From assembly GCA_023078685.1 (NCBI GenBank), contig JALGAS010000008.1, positions 3,286,001 through 3,350,000 of the forward strand: a DNA stretch of 64,000 bases. Direction: 5' to 3'. The DNA comes from Neopestalotiopsis rosae (taxonomy: Eukaryota > Ascomycota > Sordariomycetes > Amphisphaeriales > Sporocadaceae). The position numbers and the translations under genes are program-made. Shown piece by piece: positions 36,269 to 48,600 of the stretch (position 1 is its first letter; each line of letters opens with the position of its first letter). The notes beneath the pieces are model-generated. The model made no database searches and was not told the DNA's origin. It worked only from the letters and a program-made list of their open reading frames with translations.

Positions 36269-38317
36269 CTAACGCCCGCTATTGCCAAATGTCTTCTCGA
36301 CAATGCGCACACCCTCACGTACTTTGGGACAATAGTGACGACGCAGAATCTCACCCTCCCAAATGGTCGAGGCAAAGGGGTTGGCGCCCTCAACGCTCTC
36401 GGACAGCGGATTAAAAGTACCGTCGCCCTTGCGTTCCTCGGTATTCCACAGCGCGGCAACCTTCTTGCCGTGGGTACCGCCGACGTCGGCAAGCAGCGCC
36501 AGAATGGCCTGGGTGGATTTCTCGGGCGTGTGCAGCGCCGACGTCATGAGCTGCTTGGTGAACGAGGCGAGGCGCAGTGGGGGCACGCTGCGAATGTTCC
36601 ATGGCGGCAGCAGGATCGAGGTCAGGCACCGCACCAGGAGGACCGTCGTGGTCTGCAGGTTGACCTTGTTGCGCGAGGTCGACTTAGCGGCGGCCTGTTG
36701 GGATGCGGGCGCATCGGGGTCTGGCAGGTGCAGCGACTTTGCGCCGAGCTCGAGATCTGGGTGCAGAGAGAGCGGGAGCAGCGTCTGGTATAGATGTGTT
36801 GTGAAAAAGGAGAGGTCGAGGTGGAGGTCTGACCGGGCATTGTGCGCGTCCTGGCCTGCGAGCAGAGCGAATGCGGTCACGGTGCACAGGAGAGCCTCGC
36901 GAGTGGTATCGCGGCTCGGTGGCGGTGGCGCCTCGTCGTCTTCATCTTCCTCCTGGTCTGCCGCCGCGTCGCTGTGCCGGATCAGGTCCTTGAGCGCCTC
37001 CAGCAAATCTCCAAAGAAGTCTTGGTTGATGAGATGCGCGTACTTGGCCAAACCCTCAAGGACTGCGCCCATCAGGTGCGGCATGCGAGCCTTGAGGATA
37101 CGGAAGTAGGAAGCAAAAACGAGTTTGAGAGTATCCGATTGCATGCGATCCCGCTCCTCGTGGCTCACTAGTGCATCTGCCGTTGCCATATCCTTTTCGA
37201 GTGCCTTGACCTCACGCATTGCCTTCTTCTGCTTTTTCGTCCGGAACTCCTTCTTATACTTTGGCTTTTTGGTTGGACCATCTTCTTGATCTCGCTCCAC
37301 TTGGTCCTTGGATGCCTTGCCAGAGAATCCGGCTAAGAGTTGTAGGTGCAGGAAGAGATTGACCACACTCTCGTCGACGTGGTACTCTCGCGCCTTCATC
37401 ATCTTGGACAGAAGGGAAGCAGCCTCCATTGACGGGCGGCCTTCCTCGTCTTCTTGAAACAAGGTCTCGATGGCCTTGAGACACTTTTCAAAGTCCTCGT
37501 CCACTCTGCGGGTGCTGAGCTTGCCTACGAGGATTTTGATCAGATCACCGCGAAAGTTGAAGTGAGGTACCGAAGTTAACAGCGTGCAAGCACATGTAAT
37601 GGCTACACTGGAAACGCTCTGGCCCTTGGTCGGCACTTGATTCCTGCCGGCCTTGGCATGCTTTGCCAGCTCCCTCACGTAAACTTGGTATCCAGAGACA
37701 AGGGCTTGCTCGTAAGATCGTAAACTCCTCACGTCCTTGGACAACTTTTCCTGTGGTGCGTCTTCCTCTGCTTGTCTGATTCGGTATCCAGGGATGACAT
37801 CCTTGTATACAGCAAGCTGTGTAGCCAATGCCAGCTTCACGATAGGCACAATCTTGGACTGGTTGTATTTGGCAAGAGTCTTGAAGGCACCCACGTGCTC
37901 CTCTGGGTTCTCGTTGAGCGCCAACGCCGTCTTTGCGAGCTCTTCTTTTGCTTCCAAAATTTGCTGTTGTACTGGAATTTGCGGCTCCTCCTTCTCTGCG
38001 GGCTCCTCCTCCTCGACCTCAACATCGGACAAGTCCTTGCCCTCTAGCCAGTCCTCGTCGTCGATGGAGGCGGCGTCATCCTCCACGGCAGCCTTGACGT
38101 GCTGAAGGCGTCCATCTGCTAGTTTTACTGGCAGACGTGTGCTTTCCTTGTCCTTCTTCTTGCCCTTTCTGGCCTTGGTCTCATAATCCTGCTCAAGATC
38201 CCAGTTGGAAGCGCTCTTGAAGAACTGCTTTTGAACCTTGGCGTTGGACTTGTGAGAGGACTCCTCATCCTCGGTGGGAGGAGTGAGTCTCCTCTTTTTC
38301 ATTGGTCTCGAGGCCAT
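36269..38317 (-). CDS. noc3: Nucleolar complex-associated protein 3 (Noc3)
   Basis: A single exon of 682 residues, normal for the family. It starts with a basic nuclear signal (MKKRRLTPP), then a region with SASNWDLEQDYE, and an acidic stretch (VEVEEEEPAEKEE). The NOC3 N-terminal domain at about 115-210 has LNENPEEHVGAF, LAKYNQSKIVPIVKLALA and YKDVIPGYRIR, and a CBF/Mak21-type domain fills the C-terminal half (LVFASYFRILK, GLAKYAHLINQDFFGDLL). The end is HYCPKVREGVRIVEKTF. In yeast Noc3 pairs with Noc2 to move pre-60S particles from nucleolus to nucleoplasm and has also been linked to replication licensing. It is divergent from nip7, another 60S factor, over a 337-nt shared promoter. Confidence 0.93.
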   Translation of the reverse strand: MASRPMKKRRLTPPTEDEESSHKSNAKVQKQFFKSASNWDLEQDYETKARKGKKKDKESTRLPVKLADGRLQHVKAAVEDDAASIDDEDWLEGKDLSDVEVEEEEPAEKEEPQIPVQQQILEAKEELAKTALALNENPEEHVGAFKTLAKYNQSKIVPIVKLALATQLAVYKDVIPGYRIRQAEEDAPQEKLSKDVRSLRSYEQALVSGYQVYVRELAKHAKAGRNQVPTKGQSVSSVAITCACTLLTSVPHFNFRGDLIKILVGKLSTRRVDEDFEKCLKAIETLFQEDEEGRPSMEAASLLSKMMKAREYHVDESVVNLFLHLQLLAGFSGKASKDQVERDQEDGPTKKPKYKKEFRTKKQKKAMREVKALEKDMATADALVSHEERDRMQSDTLKLVFASYFRILKARMPHLMGAVLEGLAKYAHLINQDFFGDLLEALKDLIRHSDAAADQEEDEDDEAPPPPSRDTTREALLCTVTAFALLAGQDAHNARSDLHLDLSFFTTHLYQTLLPLSLHPDLELGAKSLHLPDPDAPASQQAAAKSTSRNKVNLQTTTVLLVRCLTSILLPPWNIRSVPPLRLASFTKQLMTSALHTPEKSTQAILALLADVGGTHGKKVAALWNTEERKGDGTFNPLSESVEGANPFASTIWEGEILRRHYCPKVREGVRIVEKTFGNSGR

Positions 38318-38654
38318 TGTGAAAACACGTTGAAAGCGCGGGCAAGAAGAGAGTTGCCAGCGATTTACTATGTGTTGTCGTCGCAGTTTATGATTTTTTT
38401 CCTCGGTCGACTGAAACTGGAACTGGAACTAAAATTTCATGAAGGCCTGCAGGGATCTGCCAGTGGACACCCCACATCGCTCCTAGGCGGGACCAGTCCG
38501 CCAACCCAACCTGGCTTATCGATAGAGGGAGCTCCGCCAAAATTTTGGCAAAACTTGGAGCATCATCTCCAGCGGGACGACTTCAATTCTTTGCGACTTA
38601 CGTACCGAAACGCCGACACTTTCTCCCCTCCGTACAGTCACACAGGCAGCCAAG
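38318..38654. promoter_or_regulatory. Bidirectional promoter of noc3 and nip7
   Basis: A 337-nt gap separates two head-to-head ribosome-biogenesis genes. The central element is the perfect palindrome at 38536-38549. A second AAAATTTC site lies near 38430. No TATA box is obvious. Co-expression of the pair is inferred from the layout. Confidence 0.6.
38536..38549. promoter_or_regulatory. Perfect palindrome GCCAAAATTTTGGC in the noc3/nip7 promoter
   Basis: The 14-bp sequence is its own reverse complement and contains AAAATTTT, the core of the yeast ribosomal RNA processing element. It is framed by a looser inverted repeat GCTCC (38531-38535) and GGAGC (starting at 38557), so the whole block could bind a dimer. 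It lies 219 nt from the noc3 ATG and 105 nt from the nip7 ATG. Confidence 0.5.
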
Positions 38655-39290
38655 ATGCGCCCGCTCACCGAGGAAGAGACCAAGACTCTCTTCGCCAAAT
38701 TGGCCAACTACACTGGCGCATCGCTCAACAACCTCATTGCGCCCCTCGACGACGGCGACCGTTACGTCTTTCGCCTGCAGCGGGACCGTGTGTACTATGT
38801 CCTCTTGTCGATAGCGAACTTGGCCACGTCGGTAGGCAGAGACAAGCTTCTGTCTGTTGGCACATGTCTAGGTAGGTGATCTGTAACCATGATGGGAATT
38901 ATGCGCATCTTCGCACGACAGAAACTAACTGAACATCTCTCCGTTTTTTTAGGCAAGTTCAGCAAGACCGGCAAGTTTCGCCTGCACATTACCAGTCTGC
39001 CCGTCCTGGCCGAGCACGCGCGCTACAAGATCTGGATCCGGCCCAACGGTACCATGCCGTTCCTTTACGGCGGCAACATTGTCAAGGCGCACGTCGGGCG
39101 CTGGTCCGACGACTGCCCAGAGCACCAGGGTGTCGTGGTCTACGACATGAACGACACGCCCCTCGGCTTTGGCGTCACGGCGCGGTCGACGGCCGAGGCC
39201 CGGAGACTGGACCCTACCGGTGTGGTGTGCTTTAGACAGGCCGACTGCGGAGAGTTCTTGAGAGACGAGGATACCCTTTTCGCCAGTTAA
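38655..39290 (+). CDS. nip7: 60S ribosome biogenesis factor Nip7
   Basis: Two exons, 38655-38871 and 38953-39290, give 184 residues, the usual Nip7 length. The intron (GTAGGT to a poly-T followed by AG) joins GTCLG to KFSKTGKF in the conserved position. The N-terminal domain shows MRPLTEEETKTLFAKLANY, YVFRLQRDRVYYV and SVGTCLGKFSK. The C-terminal PUA domain has LHITSLPVLAEHARYKIW, PFLYGGNIVKAHV and VVVYDMNDTPLGFGVTARS. Nip7 binds pre-rRNA and works with Nop8 and other pre-60S factors in 27S pre-rRNA processing in the nucleolus. The ATG has a good CCAAGATG context and matches the universal N-terminus. Confidence 0.97.
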
Positions 39291-40590
39291 AGAGAGAAAA
39301 GTAATGGGAATATTTGGACGTTATTTTTACATGGAGGAGAGAGATTCCAAGAGCAGAGGTGGATCAGCATTGAAAAGGCGTTTAGGAGTTGGCTTTTCGT
39401 CAAAAAGTTAGACACTACCCGGTGGTATCGACACCCAAATGCGAATATCACTTCACCAAAATATCCTGGATAGACTTGGGGCTTGCTATTTTCGACCGGC
39501 ATCGGACACGAAAGATGGTACGGTTGATATTCTGTGTTGATCCTACCGATGCGGCGCTGTGGGGATCGAAGGCGGATGTTGGTGGACATGCTGTTGTCGT
39601 TCATCTGTCATGCGCTGCTGCTTGGACTGGAGCGACAAGGTCTATCAAAGATGCCTCATAATGTTCCTGGAATTTTGACAGTATATGAGGTAACTGCCTG
39701 ATCCGAAAGGATCGCCAAGTCCTCGAACAGGACATTTCAGTTGGAGATGTGACTGATTCATATCTGGAGCCGGTGGCCGAAGTAGTACTTATATTGCACA
39801 AGCACATGTATATACTCTTGAACCCGGTTTTCAGGATACATCCTACATTGAATCAATATTTAAGAAGAAAGAAAAATCCGATGTCGATTGCCGGGATTCT
39901 AGGCATAGACTTTTCAAGATCAAGTACCACAGTGAAGGTGAACAGTCCATAAGGGGGTAGCGCGTACCTACGTATTCAAGAACTCTGCTCAGTTATGGTG
40001 GAAATTTATTTCTAGATGCCGATATTTACTTGCATGACGTCTACTGGGCGCCTGCTGGAACCATATTCTTCCTTCTTCCTACAATGCATGGTTTACAAAT
40101 CCTCCATGACATGAGAAGCTTGTAATGTATGAAATGCTTCATTGTTCCAAATATGGCAGAGCGGGCCCCTGAAAGGCCGCCAAGTTGGGTAAGGTATAGT
40201 GGCCTAGGAGAGGCTCTAGGGGACGGGCTACGGCGCCTTTCGCGGGAATTGAGAGCCCCCCAAATGGACAAGGGCATACGTCAGTCAATCATTTGCTAAT
40301 TTCGTGTTGGCGCCGTGTCGCATCGTCGACTCTTCATCTCTTCTAATCTTTATCTTCATCGAAATCCGACCCCCGATATTCTGTCTATAGGGGTAGTCAT
40401 CTCATCTCTTTTCGCACGCACTCAAGCATTTCTCCTGGACCGCGAAACCTCTCCGAATACCCCCAACGTTTACTGGCGAAAACGGCTGCGCAACCTCTGG
40501 TTACCGTCCTTGGACCAAAACAATCAACAACAGAAAACGGCGAGGGAGTAAAGGCGCTTCGCAGTTGATGGGTAGCCAACCAGTCTCAAG
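39291..40590. other. Intergenic region, no gene seen
   Basis: About 1.3 kb between nip7 and the LMBR1 gene, both on the plus strand. Frames of up to 105 codons exist but none has a domain or spliced extension. The last 250 nt before 40591 are promoter and 5' UTR. Confidence 0.5.
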
Positions 40591-42703
40591 ATGGCGGCAC
40601 TCACACTGACCACGGCGTCCGCCTCTGCCGCTGGATCTGAGATCTTTGCTGGTGTTGCACTTCTAGTGTTCTCCTTCATCGTGCTCATGATCTTGCGATA
40701 CTATCTTCCGCTACGAACCACGCCCGCATACATTCTCGTCCCGATATTCTTCGCATTATGGCTCCCGGCCTTCATCGTACTGCTTGTGCCGATCGATCTC
40801 GCATCCAGCGCTGCGACCGATGACGAGGCCGCGAGGGGCATTTGGTTCCCGGCACGACTGCTATTGGTATCGTGGAGAATCACGTACTGGCTCACCTTTG
40901 TCTTGACATGGTATGAATTACACTCTTCCATGCGCGCACTAGGCGTATGAAGTTGTCTTGCTAAACTGGAAGTACAGGTTTATCCTTCCCATCCTTGCCG
41001 AGTATTCCGACGCTGGATACCGCGAACCGAAAGACCGACTCATGTATTCTCTGCGTGCGAATGCGCAGTACCATTTACTCGTTCTTGGCTCGGGCATACT
41101 TGGCCTTGTATACGTTGTCATCTCATACGGGCTATCGCCAACCTCGCTCAAGGGTTTGGTAATGGCTTTGGCTTACTGCTGGGGTTTAGTGTTGGCAATT
41201 TATCTCATGGGCCACGGACTCGTCTCGATACCTAGGAAATTGATTCGAAATGCCAGCCTCCCTGGCCGACTCCGGCGCATTCAGACGCATGCGCCAAAGG
41301 TCTACGAGAAGATGGAAGATTCCCTGGCTAATCTCGAGGGAATCGAAGCCCAGGTTGCGGAGCTCAGCAAGCGCAAAACCGGAAGCGCGAGAGACTTTCA
41401 GGATTGGATCGAAGAACTCGGCGATATGTGCAACGTCCCAGAATCGCGACCCGGTAGCATTATGCCACGGATTGGTACCGAGAACAGGACATTGCCCACT
41501 GTTATTACGGAGAAGTACTTGGCCGACTTGACCCGGCAGCTCGACCGAGCTCGTCATTCCAGGTCACGCTATGTTGATGAATGGAACCGGCTGTTGAAGG
41601 AGGCTGCGAGAACACAAGCCATTCTTGACTCGGGTGCCTCCAAGAAGCTCGATTTCGGTGTCGCAACCCCAGTATCGTCACTCCTCGAAAAGAGCACCTT
41701 GCTCAATCCCTACACGCGCTACCTACTGCACTTTCACGTTGCACCAGTATCTCGAATTGTATTGGGAGGCCTCTTCGCCATGGCATCGGCCTGCATTATC
41801 TGGTCCGAATTGATCAAGGCTGCCTTTCCCAATCTTTCCGTCATCCGCCTCACCGTAGTCCATCATTGGACGGGAGATAAAGGCCAAGTCGGCTTTGCTG
41901 GCCAAGTCATTGCAGCGTTCTGGATATTGTACATGTGCGCTGCTGCCTTGTTCTCGGTAACCGAAGTTAAAGTTTGGCGAGGCCGTGCCTTGGTGCGACG
42001 TAATACGGCTTATGAATCTGCCTTTTGGTACGCAGGTCAAGTGGCTAGACTGAGTGTTCCTCTGTCTTACAATTTCATGACATTCCTGTCCCCGGAGATC
42101 TACAAGGCAACGACATTTTACAAGTTTCTCGGACAGCTCATTGACCTGACGCCACTGGGCAAGTGGTTCGACTACCTGTTCCCCATTTTTGTGCTGATAC
42201 CTGTGTTGGCCACCTTGTTTGGATTCTACGGCAAAGCCAAGCGCATGTTTGGTCTCGACATGGACCTGGCTGGTGACGAGGAGGAGAACGAAAGAGGATT
42301 CGGGACAGGATGGCGCGAAGGAAGAGACCTGATTGAGCGCGAGCTGAACGGAACCTCGATTAGTAGGAGAGAGGCTCTCGCCGGCAGAGGTACCCGAGGG
42401 GCACCAGTTCTGTCAGTTCCCGCGGCTCGAGCTGAGCGGGCACGAACGCCATTTGCCACATCGCCAACATATCACGACGATCCAACAACCGCACGGGCAG
42501 GCCCGTCGTCGTCGTCGTCGAGATCAGCAGCAAGATCCTCTCAAGCAGCACCGCCCGACGATGACGACTTTTTCGCGAGCTTTGGCCACCGCTTCAAGAA
42601 CACGATAGACAGCATCGACACGCCAAAGTGGCTTCAGGAGCTCGGAGACGGCATCAAGAAGCCCAAGTGGTTTGGCAACAACGACAGCAACATAAGACTT
42701 TGA
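40591..42703 (+). CDS. LMBR1-family multi-pass membrane protein
   Basis: Two exons, 40591-40910 and 40978-42703, give 681 residues. The intron (GTATGA to TACAG) joins VLTW to FILPILAEYSDAGY. Hydrophobic segments run in the LMBR1/LMBRD2 order: near 20-40, 45-68 and 95-115, two more by residue 190 (QYHLLVLGSGILGLVYVV, LVMALAYCWGLVLAIYL), then a coiled cytoplasmic loop (about 205-340), and four at about 360-540 including LPTFL-like core FMTFLSPEIYKATTFYKFLG. The motif LMYSLRANAQY and the family block GHGLVSIPRKLIR are clear. The C-terminal 130 residues are disordered with a Ser run and end in TPKWLQELGDGIKKPKWFG. Family members are receptor-like or trafficking membrane proteins; no substrate is known for the fungal one. 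Confidence 0.9.
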
Positions 42704-45694
42704 TGAAGAATGTGACACACGAAAAACTATAGACCATATTATACACACACATGATAGAAACTAGATAATATTTAATTGCAATAGAAGCTGTATGCTACGG
42801 CGATGAATCATTCATTCAATATGCTTCTTTGTGAAAGGGGTTTCGTTGAGTTGAAATTATCATGAGAGCAAGTTCATATATTGCCTGGATCGCAACGGCC
42901 CCTTTTTACGTAATTATGCGGAAAAAAACACAAGAGAGCTTTTGTTGCTGTCTGGATTGGGTATGATATGGGACAAAGCTTATTTCAAGACAAGCAATTC
43001 AAGTTATGCAACGCTATCCCATCCCGTTGGGTGGGGCCTGGGTAGTGGTTAAACCAGCTTTGTGTTAGGCGATCGATCGGTTTTGAGCAGCTGGAGATAC
43101 GCGTATTCGGTTGCACGTATAACGTAGATAGCAGAAGTTTTCGGGATAAATCTCGCAATATTCGGATTAAACGCGAGCTGGTGCTGCCACGGCTTTGCGG
43201 GGGGAAACAATTGCTGTTGCAACTTGCATCTTGACATGGTTCGCGTCGGTAAGCATAAAAAGGGCAGAGAGGTCCCCCGGTTTAACCTGGCGAGGGCCGT
43301 ACTGTCGGGTCTTGTCCGTCTTCGGGCCCGACTACTGTCCGTGACAGCTGGGGGAGTAAATTCCCTTTTTGAGAAGTTTACGAAGTATACGGCCTGACGG
43401 ATCTCTTTTTACTTATCAGTCACATCTTGTGTGATTGGGTAGATTGGATACTAGAGCAGGTAACATAGTATGGTAAGCTAAAGTGTTTCACCCAGACGAT
43501 GGAGGAGTGGGCGCTGCTGCGATTTGCTGTCCGCATTCGAAAAGTCTGGTGTGCTGGAGTTAGCGAACGCAGCATTCCCATTATCGGCGTGTTGAGGACC
43601 CCGAGCCCCGAGAGCTGCTACGGGGTTCGGGTGCGTATAACGGTACGGATTTCGTTCGGCTCTGTGGGGGTGGTTGATAGTTTTTTAGTGGTATTATTGT
43701 GGTGCGTATGCTGCGGCGTGGCCTGCCTGCCTACCTGCTCCAAATTCTAGAAGAGCCATGGAGCGCGTTCGATGATCTGTACAGGGTGCCATGAACCCCA
43801 CTACGCTGCGCATATGCGTAAAAAACAAAAAAAGGGTTCCTGCAATCTCGATGTCATTGTACAGGAGTACAGAACTGCCCGACTTCCGAGTTGTGTGTTG
43901 GGAATGTCACTGTGATTCCCTATTTGGGTCGCAAATGTGTATCCCAGCAAAATGCAGGATGGAAGATGATGGGCTTTTGTGGTAGTTGTAGTTGGCGATG
44001 CAAAAGAGAGTGCGAGAAGATATCCTTTTCAATGATAAGCCTCGCGCAACATTTTCCTCAGTTGGAATAAAGGCACATGAATAGGCGGAAGCGAGACGCA
44101 CGTGAAACCCCGTCGATTCCTTCATGGGTCAGGTCTCTTTTTCTCCATAGGTAATCTTGTCGTGATATGATGGCTTCGATGGGGCTCGGGGTTCTAGCCA
44201 TGTGCGCACCCTTGTAAAGTCGGCCCGCTCCCTGGAACAGGAATCGTCAATGGCATCCCTGGTACACAATTGTATTGCAGTCTGCAGCAGAGTTCCATTT
44301 CGCACTCGCATCTTCCATCTCGCCGGGTGCTGCATCCTGTGAGAAGTCAATGTTTTCTAGAGTGTCAGATCTTACTGCTCGTCATCTACCAATGGAGATG
44401 AATCAGAATGATTTGATACCTCGGTAAGGATCACTTTGGCCGTTCAACGTCACTGCCTGATTGCCAAAAGTGTAAGCATCAGGTCAAGTTTGGCGTTGAG
44501 GCTTACAACATTATCTATTTATCTGTCGATGATTCGTAAAGGATGCACACGCATATGCGGCGAGGAGTCATTACCGCCGTTGATCAACGCCATGGTATCT
44601 GATGGTCTGTCGAGATTGGCGAGATTGGTACATGATAGCTGATTCTAGTGCACAAATAATACAAAATGCCAACGGGCAGCGGGTGCGTTAGCCAGTATAG
44701 CCCGTATTTGATTCGCCGTATTGGTCGTTTTCGTAAGCCTGTTCGCTTTCGGGTAAACGATCCTGGATGACTGGCTGCGTTCCCCCCCAGAAGCCAGCCC
44801 AATTAGCTTTGCTCCTGGAGGTCCCAGGGGGGAAATCCCCTAGCCAAGGTCCCATCTGCTAGTTTCGACAGCGGGGCGTAACTGAATTGCCAGCCGAGAA
44901 AGAGCTGGAGAATGTGGACTGAAGCGCTGGAAAAGGCCTGAGTAGGTAGTAGGTAGCGCACGTACAGGTGGAACAATGCACATGTTCGGTGGACGGAATC
45001 CTTGTTTTCCGTGTGCAAGAAATATGCAGACCAAGTTGCCCCGGACGCCTTTCCGCTTCAAACAAACCCACGATCGATGGGCCTGGCCGAGGGAACTTAC
45101 TCAAATAAGACGTTGCCCGCAGCCCGTTTTCGCGCGTGCCGATTCTGTTATTCCCATTCTTTTGACTTGTTGGCGCTGGCACATTGCTTGTTGCTGCTGC
45201 TGTTACTGTCATCAGTCTGATACTCTGTGTGCGCACTTGCTTTTTTTCATCTTTACTTAATATTCCTTCTTTCTTCCAAGTGCGCCTACCTCGTCTGACT
45301 CGAACGTCGACAGACTAGAGAAAATTGTACATCAAATACTCTTTAATCGCTACTAAACAAATTCATCCTATTCGAGCACGTCACCAAAAAGAGTACAGAC
45401 CTACCACCTAAAACACCTACTACATACAACCTTGCCTCGGTTCGGATCCCCCACCCAAAACATTCTAGATTCTCAAGATCCCTGGAATCAGGTCCGATCG
45501 CAGAATCTAAGCGGGAAAACAAAAGGATCAACAACAAAATATACTAGTGGTGGAAAGATCGCAAACCACTCCTATAAGCAGGGCAACTACACTTTTACTT
45601 CCGCAAACCTGCTCAGGGTTCTGCGCGACTCTCACCAACTCGGCTTGTCCGCGACCAACTTGCTTTGAAGTCGCATTTCCAAGTTCCATCCAAA
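42704..45694. other. Intergenic region, no gene seen
   Basis: About 3 kb upstream of the ABC transporter, both flanking genes on the plus strand. No frame longer than about 125 codons, none with a domain. A GC-rich hairpin-forming stretch (GTCGGG and CCCGAC arms) is at 43304-43332. The last 400 nt are AC-rich leader sequence before the ABC transporter ATG and include several short upstream open frames. Confidence 0.5.
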
Positions 45695-48600
45695 ATGGCC
45701 GACCAAATATCAGAAAAGACCCACGTTGAGGCCAACGTTGGCCCATCGAGGGCTTCGAGTCGCAAGTCGGCTTCAGACAGCGATCCTGCTGAAAGATCCA
45801 CAAAGGGCGAGCAGCCTCTGACAAAACTCGACTCCAAGGTTGTGCAAGCAGTCAAGGACGAGAGCGATGACCCATTTCGAAACTTGCCTGCAGCAGAGGC
45901 CGAGATCCTCAAGAGACAGGTTTTCACGCCCGAAGTAAAGGTCGGCATCAAATTGCTGTACCGCTATGCTTCGCGCAATGATCTCATCATCATGTTCGTC
46001 AGCGCCATCTGTGCCATTGCCGGAGGTGCTGCCTTGCCTCTGATGACGGTCATCTTTGGTAATCTGCAGGGTACTTTCCAGGGCTACTTCGCAGGAAATT
46101 CAACATACGATGACTTCACGGGCGAAATGGGTCACCTCGTCCTTTACTTTGTCTACCTGGCTATTGGAGAATTCGTCACAATTTATGTCGCTACCGTTGG
46201 TTTCATTTATACCGGTGAACACATCAGTGCCAAGATCCGAGAGCACTATCTTCAGAGCTGTATGCGCCAAAACATTGGCTTCTTCGACAAGGTCGGCGCC
46301 GGCGAGGTCACCACTCGAATTACTGCAGACACCAACCTGATCCAAGACGGTATCTCTGAGAAGGTTGGACTGACGCTTACCGCCCTGGCCACCTTCATCT
46401 CGGCCTTCGTTATCGGTTTTGTGGAATACTGGAAGCTTACTTTGATCCTCATGTCCACTGTCGTGGCCATCACCCTGCTCATGGGTACTGCCTCGCAGTT
46501 CATGATCAAGTTCAACAAGAGCTCCATTGAGGCTTACGCCCAGGGAGGTACTGTCGCCGAAGAGGTTATTTCCTCCATTAGAAACGCTGTTGCCTTTGGA
46601 ACTCAGGATCGCCTGGCCAAGCAATATGACGCCCACTTGACTAAGGCTGAAAAGTACGGTTTCAAGGTCAAGGCTACCATTGGTTTCATGGTTGCTGGCA
46701 TGATGCTGCTCGTCTACCTGAACTATGGTTTGTCTTTTTGGATGGGCTCTACCTACTTGATTGACGGCAGCATTCCCTTGTCCAAGGTCTTGATCATTAT
46801 GATGTCCGTCATGATTGGAGCCTTCAACCTTGGAAACGTGGCCCCCAACATTCAAGCCTTTGGCACTGCCATTGCCGCTGCTGCCAAGATCTTCAACACC
46901 ATTGACCGTCAATCCCCGCTGGATCCGACCAACGACACTGGCGACAAACCCGAGACTGTCGAGGGAACTATTCGTCTGGAGAATGTCAAGCACATTTACC
47001 CATCCCGTCCCGATGTTGTGGTCATGAAGGATGTTTCTCTCGAAATTCCCGCCGGAAAGACGACTGCGCTGGTCGGTGCTTCGGGTTCCGGAAAGTCTAC
47101 CATTGTCGGTCTCGTCGAGCGTTTCTACGACCCTGTTGGTGGTAAAGTCTATCTCGATGGCCGTGACATTAGCACCTTGAACCTGCGTTGGCTTCGACAG
47201 CACATCTCTCTCGTCAGTCAGGAGCCTACCCTGTTTGGCACAACCATTTACGGCAACATCAAGTACGGTCTTATTGGTACCCGATTTGAAAATGACAACG
47301 AGGAGAAGCAGCGCGAGCTGGTTATTGAGGCTGCAAAGAAGGCCAATGCCCATGACTTCATTTCGAGTCTTCCTGAGGGCTACGAGACCAATGTTGGCGA
47401 GCGTGGTTTCTTGCTGTCCGGTGGACAAAAGCAACGTATTGCTATTGCTCGCGCCATTGTTTCTGACCCCAAGATTCTCTTGCTTGACGAAGCCACCAGT
47501 GCCCTTGATACCAAGTCTGAAGGTGTCGTCCAGGCCGCTCTCGAGGTGGCCGCTGCTGGCCGTACCACCATCACCATTGCTCACCGTCTGTCCACCATCA
47601 GAGATGCTCACAACATTGTTGTCATGACCCAGGGTTCCATTGTTGAACAGGGTACTCACGATTACCTGCTCGAGCAGAAGGGCGCCTACTACAAGCTTGT
47701 CAATGCTCAGAATATCGCTGCTGTCAACGAAATGTCGCCAGATGAACAGGCGGAGAATGATGCCGAAGAAGAGAAGCTCATGAAGCAGATGAGCGCAAAG
47801 GATGGCGCACAAGGCTATATGGAGGACCCCAATGACGATATCCGGGCCAACCTGAAGCGTTCCACGACGCAGGGCTCCGCTTCCAGCAGAGCACTCCAGG
47901 GACGCAAGGCCGAGGAACAGCACACGTACAGTCTCATGACGCTCATCAAGTTGATTGCATCTTTCAACCGCGAAGAATATAAGCTCATGATCTGGGGTCT
48001 CTTCTGGTCAGTGATTTGTGGTGGCGGTAACCCTACGCAGGCTGTCTTCTTTGCCAAGCAAATCATGGTAAGTTCCCAAGTCTCTATTCATTGTTTTTGA
48101 TCACTTTTTGGCTAACTTGAACTCAGACTCTCAGTGTTGTCTTGACGCCCGCCAACGAACACCAGGTCAAGAAGGACAGCGACTTCTGGAGTGCCATGTA
48201 CCTGATGCTTGCCTGGGTTCAATTCATCGCCTATATCCTGCAAGGTATCGCCTTTGCTAGATGCTCCGAGAGACTCATTCATCGTGTCAGAGATCGTGCC
48301 TTCAGAACCATGCTTCGACAGGATGTTGCCTTCTTTGACAGAGATGAGAACACTGCCGGTGCCCTGACCTCTTTCCTTTCGACCGAAACCACCCACGTCG
48401 CCGGTATCAGCGGTGCTACTCTCGGTACACTGCTCCTGGTTACGACCACTCTCATTTCGGCTCTGGTTGTTGCCTTGGCTGTTGGCTGGAAGCTGTCTCT
48501 AGTCTGTACTGCGACCATTCCCATCCTGCTGGGCTGTGGTTTCTTCCGTTTCTACATGCTTGCCCACTTCCAGCGCCGCTCCAAGCGGGCCTACGAGCAG

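Noticed and set aside
43304..43332. GC-rich hairpin (GTCGGG and CCCGAC arms)
   Set aside because: Short, isolated, no T run, no neighbouring RNA-gene signals; could be chance.
46100..47923. 607-codon open frame on the minus strand opposite the ABC transporter
   Set aside because: It mirrors the biased codons of the ABC gene, has no domain, and the plus strand carries intact ABC motifs throughout.
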